A stretch of 9,516 bases of DNA. Source: DTU018 sp964618175. GTDB taxonomy: Bacteria; Bacillota; Syntrophomonadia; Syntrophomonadales; Syntrophomonadaceae. The translations under genes were made by a program, and so were the position numbers. The stretch is taken from positions 1-9,516 of the forward strand of contig CAZTZX010000077.1 of the NCBI GenBank assembly GCA_964618175.1, read 5' to 3'. The notes under the pieces are model-generated. The model saw only the letters and a program-made list of their open reading frames with translations. It had not been told where the DNA came from and searched no databases. This document shows positions 6,442 to 9,516 of the stretch, piece by piece (the first letter of the stretch is position 1; each line of letters opens with the position of its first letter).

Positions 6442-8001
6442 TTAGCTAAAGATGCGGGCTTCTACTTCATTGGGGTCGCCCTTGGCATGCTCAATCTTAT
6501 TGATAGCTGGTCCTTCCACAATATCCCCTTCATAGGTGAACCGTGAACCGTGGCAGGGACAATCCCAGGACTTCTCCGCATCATTCCAACTCAGTTCACA
6601 GCCCAGGTGGGTGCAGGTGGTATCCACCATATGCAGGTTTCCTTCTGCATCTCGATAAGCCCCCATTCTTTGCCCGTCTATATTGACTATCTGGGCCTCA
6701 CCTTCCCTAATATCTACATCTGACTCACCAGACTCTAATTTGCCGCTTATATACTTTTCTGCCACGCTCAGGTTCATTCCTACAAAGGTCTTTAGAGCCG
6801 AAGCGGAGGTTAGAAAACGGGATGGACTATAAACCTGAGCCCAAGGGTTGTCTCCGGTAGTGATCAGATCACTTAAGATTTTGGCGGAAGCTATACCATT
6901 ACTCATACCCCATTTTCCGAAACCAGTAGCTACATAGATATGGGGACTGCGCGAGGTGAGATTACCTACATAGGGTACTCCATCAGTGGTCATACAGTCA
7001 TGGGTTGACCAGCGATAATAGATTTTATCCAGTTGATAATGCTGATTGGCGAAATCAATCAGATTTTTATAGTGTTTGTTAGTATCAGTTCCATGTCCAG
7101 TTTTGTGATGTTCACCGGCAAATAACACCAATCGTCCGTATTTTGACGGTGTGTAGCGCAAGGAACGACCGGGATCTTCCGCCGATATAAAGTGGGCCTC
7201 AGGAAACTCCTCTTTAATAGTGGCCGCAATAATATATGATCTTTCCAAATAGAGACGGGAAAAGTAAAATCCGCCTCCATCAAAAAATGGGAAGTGGGAG
7301 GCAATAACGATTTTGGAAGCTTTGATCTTTGGGCCTGATTCAGTAATTATGGTGAGGGGATTGCCGTCTTGTATATTAACCGCCTTATTATTTTCAAATA
7401 TATAACTATCCTGACCGGGGATATCGGCCGCCAACTTTTTGAGAAATCTTAAGCAATGAAATTGCGCCTGGTCATCAAAGCGCAGGGCTGCCTTCACTGG
7501 AAAGGGCAGGGGAATGTCCTCTTGATAAGCCGCCTTTATTCCCAAATTACGGGAGGTATCTAACTCTTGTTTGATCTGTTCGATATACTGATCAGACTCA
7601 GTATAGATAAAGGCTGGCAACCGCACAAAGTCACATTCAATGTTTTTCTCCTGCCTGATCCTATCTACCATATCAATTGCATATTGGTTGGCTTCGTAAT
7701 ACTGCTGGGCCAGTTCTTCACTCATCTGTTTTTTAATTTTCGAGTAGATAATGCTATGCTGGGAAGTAAGCTTAGAAGTTGTATGGGCAGTAGTACCCTG
7801 CAAAATGCGGTCAGCATCAAGTACAGCCACAGATACTCCGGCCTTTTTTAGGAGATAGGCGGTGGTAATGCCAACGATTCCACCTCCTACAATAGCTGTA
7901 TCAACCTTGATATCTTCAGTTAGCTGTGGGTAATCGGTTGTTTCCGTAGAGTCCATCCAAAACGAACTTGGTACCTCGGGAAGCACGTCAATAGTATCCA
8001 T
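6442..8001 (-). CDS. FAD-dependent oxidoreductase with C-terminal Rieske [2Fe-2S] domain
   Basis: A 519-residue protein of the B. subtilis YhfW type. Residues 33-390 form a DAO-family flavoprotein with the dinucleotide-binding VGGGIVG at 38-44, acidic Asp62 at the end of the second strand (AVLDAD), and GFGKWGMSNG near 360-369 as the C-terminal FAD contact. Residues 425-519 are a Rieske domain with CTHLGC at 463-468 and CPCHGS at 481-486: Cys463, His465, Cys481 and His484 bind the cluster. Cys468 and Cys483 occupy the positions that form a disulfide in bc1/b6f Rieske proteins, so this is the high-potential type rather than the ferredoxin type. Substrate and electron partner are unknown. No signal peptide is seen. 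The ATG start follows GAGGTG by 5 nt. The EamA permease gene lies 63 bp upstream on the same strand, so co-transcription is possible; a TTGACA (minus strand, 8053-8048) in the gap lacks a good -10. Confidence 0.93.
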   Translation of the reverse strand: MDTIDVLPEVPSSFWMDSTETTDYPQLTEDIKVDTAIVGGGIVGITTAYLLKKAGVSVAVLDADRILQGTTAHTTSKLTSQHSIIYSKIKKQMSEELAQQYYEANQYAIDMVDRIRQEKNIECDFVRLPAFIYTESDQYIEQIKQELDTSRNLGIKAAYQEDIPLPFPVKAALRFDDQAQFHCLRFLKKLAADIPGQDSYIFENNKAVNIQDGNPLTIITESGPKIKASKIVIASHFPFFDGGGFYFSRLYLERSYIIAATIKEEFPEAHFISAEDPGRSLRYTPSKYGRLVLFAGEHHKTGHGTDTNKHYKNLIDFANQHYQLDKIYYRWSTHDCMTTDGVPYVGNLTSRSPHIYVATGFGKWGMSNGIASAKILSDLITTGDNPWAQVYSPSRFLTSASALKTFVGMNLSVAEKYISGKLESGESDVDIREGEAQIVNIDGQRMGAYRDAEGNLHMVDTTCTHLGCELSWNDAEKSWDCPCHGSRFTYEGDIVEGPAINKIEHAKGDPNEVEARIFS

Positions 8002-8064
8002 ACAGTCACCTCATCGATCAGTTTGCCCTTAGCTTTTGCAAACGTCGTGTCAATGATACGGACA

Positions 8065-8943
8065 CTATTTGGTAATCTGACCTCGCGCTTTGGTAACCAT
8101 TATTGCTCCAGAAATGACCAGAGCAGCACCAAACCACTGTACCGATGTGAGATGCTCCATAAATAATAAGGCGCCAAAAAGGATCGTTACTAAAGGTTCA
8201 ATGGTACTAAGTATCGCCGCTTTGGTCGGACCTAATATTTCCAACCCCTTAAATAAACCATATACGGCTAAAACTGTTGAAAACAGGACGATCCCCATTA
8301 TAGGGAACCAAGTGGTAGTGCTGAAATCAAAAGAAATGCTGTCCGTAGCCAGGCCGGTAATTAATAGGGAGAAAGAAGCAAACATAGCTACAAAGGTGGA
8401 AGTAACTATAGGAGATATTTCTTTAATCAAGAGATTGCTGATTATTATATAAATGGCATAGACCAGAGCTGCCCCTATAGCACCTAACACCCCAATTTTA
8501 TGAAGGCTGGAGAAACCAGATCCTACTACCAAAACCAGGCCGATCAATGAGGCCATTAAGGCTAATACCACATTGCGGTGCAATGGTTCTTTATTCACCA
8601 CAATAGAAAGAATAGCTACCATAGCAGGATAGGCATAAAACAACAGGGTCACCATCGAGGCGGTCAGATAGTGTACCGAGTTGAAAAACAAAATAGACTG
8701 AACCATATAAAAAACGCCGCCTACCAATAGCATCCCTAATAACATACGATACGACAAACGAACCTCGGTTTTAGTAACCATAAGTAAAATAAAGAAAAAG
8801 ATAGCTGCAAAAAAGAATCTCAAGAATAGCAGCGTTAAAGTACTAACTCCATCCTGGTACACAAATTTTGTAAAAATGGGCATCAATCCAAACCCACTAG
8901 CCGAAGCAATTACCAAAAATATTCCGACAAAGTAATTATTCAA
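8065..8943 (-). CDS. EamA-family (DMT superfamily) permease
   Basis: A 292-residue integral membrane protein with about ten membrane segments arranged as two EamA repeats (roughly residues 5-135 and 145-285), the usual DMT layout. Typical features are the N-terminal GFGLMPIFTK segment, ALVYAIYIIISN opening the second half and the AAILSTIEPLVTILFGALLF stretch before the final helices, where family members carry a conserved Glu-Pro. Members export or import small metabolites such as amino acids or nucleotide precursors; the substrate here cannot be told. I prefer the TTG at 8943 because AGGTGG stands 8 nt before it; two GTG codons at 8955 and 8952 would add three or four residues but have no ribosome site. 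Upstream lies a long intergenic region without a convincing sigma-A promoter for this gene; TTGGTA, 18 bp, TAATAA is the best weak match. The FAD/Rieske gene follows 63 bp downstream. Confidence 0.92.
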   Translation of the reverse strand: MNNYFVGIFLVIASASGFGLMPIFTKFVYQDGVSTLTLLFLRFFFAAIFFFILLMVTKTEVRLSYRMLLGMLLVGGVFYMVQSILFFNSVHYLTASMVTLLFYAYPAMVAILSIVVNKEPLHRNVVLALMASLIGLVLVVGSGFSSLHKIGVLGAIGAALVYAIYIIISNLLIKEISPIVTSTFVAMFASFSLLITGLATDSISFDFSTTTWFPIMGIVLFSTVLAVYGLFKGLEILGPTKAAILSTIEPLVTILFGALLFMEHLTSVQWFGAALVISGAIMVTKARGQITK

Positions 8944-9099
8944 TCCCTGCACCACCTGACAACAATAATTATTAGATATATTGCAATTCTCATACCAAAG
9001 GTTGGGATAAGTCAGCCTCTTGGCAAAGCCGACAGTACTAAGTATAACAGATTAGACACCTGATAAATAAATTGCGAACAGATCATAAACCCGGTACAA

Positions 9100-9118
9100 G
9101 TGTTTCAATATGAAACAC
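9100..9118. promoter_or_regulatory. 19-bp perfect palindrome, probable enhancer-binding-protein site
   Basis: GTGTTTCA-ATA-TGAAACAC has two exact 8-base arms. Its centre is about 165 bp upstream of the predicted sigma-54 transcription start, the distance typical of upstream activator sites for sigma-54 enhancer-binding proteins. A further TGAAAC half-site lies at 9123-9128, and GAAACAC recurs at 9241-9247 beside the -24 box. The regulator gene is not in the window. Confidence 0.6.
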
Positions 9119-9247
9119 CGCTTGAAACGAATCCTTTTGGCGGGTTGCATAGTTAATGATGTTCCACTCCGGAATAGTGGTTATTTTCCGTTAAGTGATT
9201 CATTCGCCATTCACCCCAATATATCAGGTTTTATAAGTTAGAAACAC

Positions 9248-9263
9248 TGGCTCACATCTTGCT
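9248..9263 (+). promoter_or_regulatory. Sigma-54 (RpoN) -24/-12 promoter
   Basis: TGGCTCACATCTTGCT keeps both invariant elements of the TGGCACG-N4-TTGCW consensus: GG (9249-9250) and GC (9261-9262) separated by exactly 10 bp, with the flanking TGGC and TTGCT complete. Transcription would begin near 9274, leaving a leader of about 47 nt to the remnant's ATG. The upstream palindrome strengthens the call. Confidence 0.7.
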
Positions 9264-9320
9264 TTAATAGATAAGCCGACGCGCACACCTGGAATTCACT
9301 TGTTTAAGGAGGCGATGCTA

Positions 9321-9516
9321 ATGAAAGCACTTGAAGGAATTAAGGTGCTAAATCTTATTTAGCCTATAGAGGGCCGTTTTGCACCATGCACCTGGCTGAC
9401 CACGGTGCGGAAGTATTTAAACTAGAAAGGCCGGGAATGGGTGATCAGCACGGACCTGGGGTCCGATCGTCAATGACTATAGTGCCTCTTATACTTTCTT
9501 AAATCGCAACAAAAAG
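9321..9516 (+). pseudogene. CaiB/BaiF family CoA-transferase, decayed and cut by the window edge
   Basis: The start of a family III CoA-transferase, enzymes that move CoA between carboxylic acids. AAGGAGG (9306-9312) precedes the ATG by 8 nt, and the first codons read MKALEGIKVLNLI, as in the family. Codon 14 is TAG (9360-9362), where relatives usually have Arg or Gln. Family sequence resumes one base out of phase at 9371 (GPFCTMHLADHGAEVFKLER, then PGMGDQ), and again one base out of phase at 9466 (IVNDYSASYTFLNRNKK, to the window edge). Each change fits the loss of a single base. One stop and two deletions in 195 bp mean no full-length product is made, whereas all other genes here are intact. 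Sequencing error at a contig end is the main alternative. The conserved DHGAEVFKLERP part makes the family assignment firm. Confidence 0.82.

Larger units (their letters stand above)
8944..9320. other. Long intergenic control region
   Basis: About 375 bp without a gene, between the leftward EamA permease gene and the rightward CoA-transferase remnant. The left part (8956-9060) is AT-rich and holds a modest hairpin on the minus strand (GTCGGC/GCTGAC, 9011-9033). The right part holds the 19-bp palindrome and the sigma-54 promoter listed separately. No conserved RNA element was recognised. Confidence 0.7.

Noticed and set aside
8021..8043. GTTTGC/GCAAAC inverted repeat between the EamA permease and FAD/Rieske genes as a terminator
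   Set aside because: The stem is 6 bp with an 11-base loop and no T-run follows on the minus strand, so it does not support termination there.
8048..8053. TTGACA on the minus strand as a -35 box for the FAD/Rieske gene
   Set aside because: No hexamer resembling TATAAT lies 16-18 bp downstream, so it is not supported as a promoter.
8090..8452. 120-codon open frame on the plus strand inside the EamA permease gene
   Set aside because: It is antisense to a clear membrane permease, has no ribosome site and shows no family features; the same holds for the open frames at 287-583, 1405-1671, 3391-3621 and 7567-7851.
9011..9033. Hairpin and GGCAAAGCC string suggesting a riboswitch ahead of the EamA permease gene
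   Set aside because: The stem is only 6 bp with a wobble pair on the minus strand, and the sequence does not match the conserved core of c-di-GMP or other riboswitches that I can recall.
9360..9362. In-frame TAG read as pyrrolysine or another recoded residue
   Set aside because: The same gene also carries two frame changes within 110 bp, and the codon sits at an ordinary Arg/Gln position, so decay or sequencing error explains it better.

Overview
The window is an ordinary-looking stretch of bacterial chromosome of mid-range G+C (judged by eye). It carries eight intact protein genes and one decayed gene cut by the right edge. Strong GAGGTG/GGAGG-type ribosome binding sites, frequent GTG/TTG starts and the gene families (two-domain FAD/Rieske oxidoreductase of the B. 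subtilis YhfW type, small GIFAAFPAV membrane proteins, CaiB-type CoA-transferase behind a sigma-54 promoter) suggest a Firmicute, probably an anaerobic Clostridia-type organism of the syntrophomonad/Peptococcaceae kind. That placement is inference; no rRNA or lineage marker is present.

Layout from left to right. An alpha/beta hydrolase of the monoacylglycerol lipase type (+, 87-938) converges on a two-gene minus-strand unit made of glycerol kinase glpK (2083-3576) followed by an Ldh2-family NAD(P)H-dependent 2-oxoacid/2-hydroxyacid oxidoreductase (946-2064). A roughly 200-bp divergent regulatory region with two perfect inverted repeats separates glpK from a plus-strand gene (3782-4609) that joins a guanylate-kinase-like domain to a DUF1653 domain. 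This gene overlaps convergently with two tandem paralogous small membrane proteins on the minus strand (4593-4955 and 4952-5320), coupled by an ATGA overlap and served by a good sigma-A promoter with a palindrome just upstream. Next comes a metallo-beta-lactamase-fold hydrolase (+, 5500-6381). It ends at a strong bidirectional terminator shared with the convergent FAD/Rieske oxidoreductase (6442-8001, minus), which lies downstream of an EamA/DMT permease (8065-8943, minus).

The right end holds the most informative non-coding DNA. A long intergenic region contains a perfect 19-bp palindrome (9100-9118) and, about 165 bp upstream of a predicted start, a near-consensus sigma-54 -24/-12 promoter (9248-9263). 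These drive the remnant of a CaiB/BaiF family CoA-transferase (9321-9516) that carries one in-frame stop and two single-base deletions in its first 195 bp. The control region of a sigma-54 operon therefore seems to survive while its first gene has decayed, unless the contig end is of poor quality.

Functionally, the lipase-like hydrolase and glycerol kinase could act in succession on glycerol released from acylglycerols, but they converge and are not one operon, so this is only a suggestion. No defence system, mobile element, CRISPR array, tRNA or rRNA was seen, and I find no clear new multi-gene system. The best candidates for novelty are the kinase-like/DUF1653 fusion, the coupled membrane-protein pair with its palindrome, and the sigma-54-controlled pseudogene.
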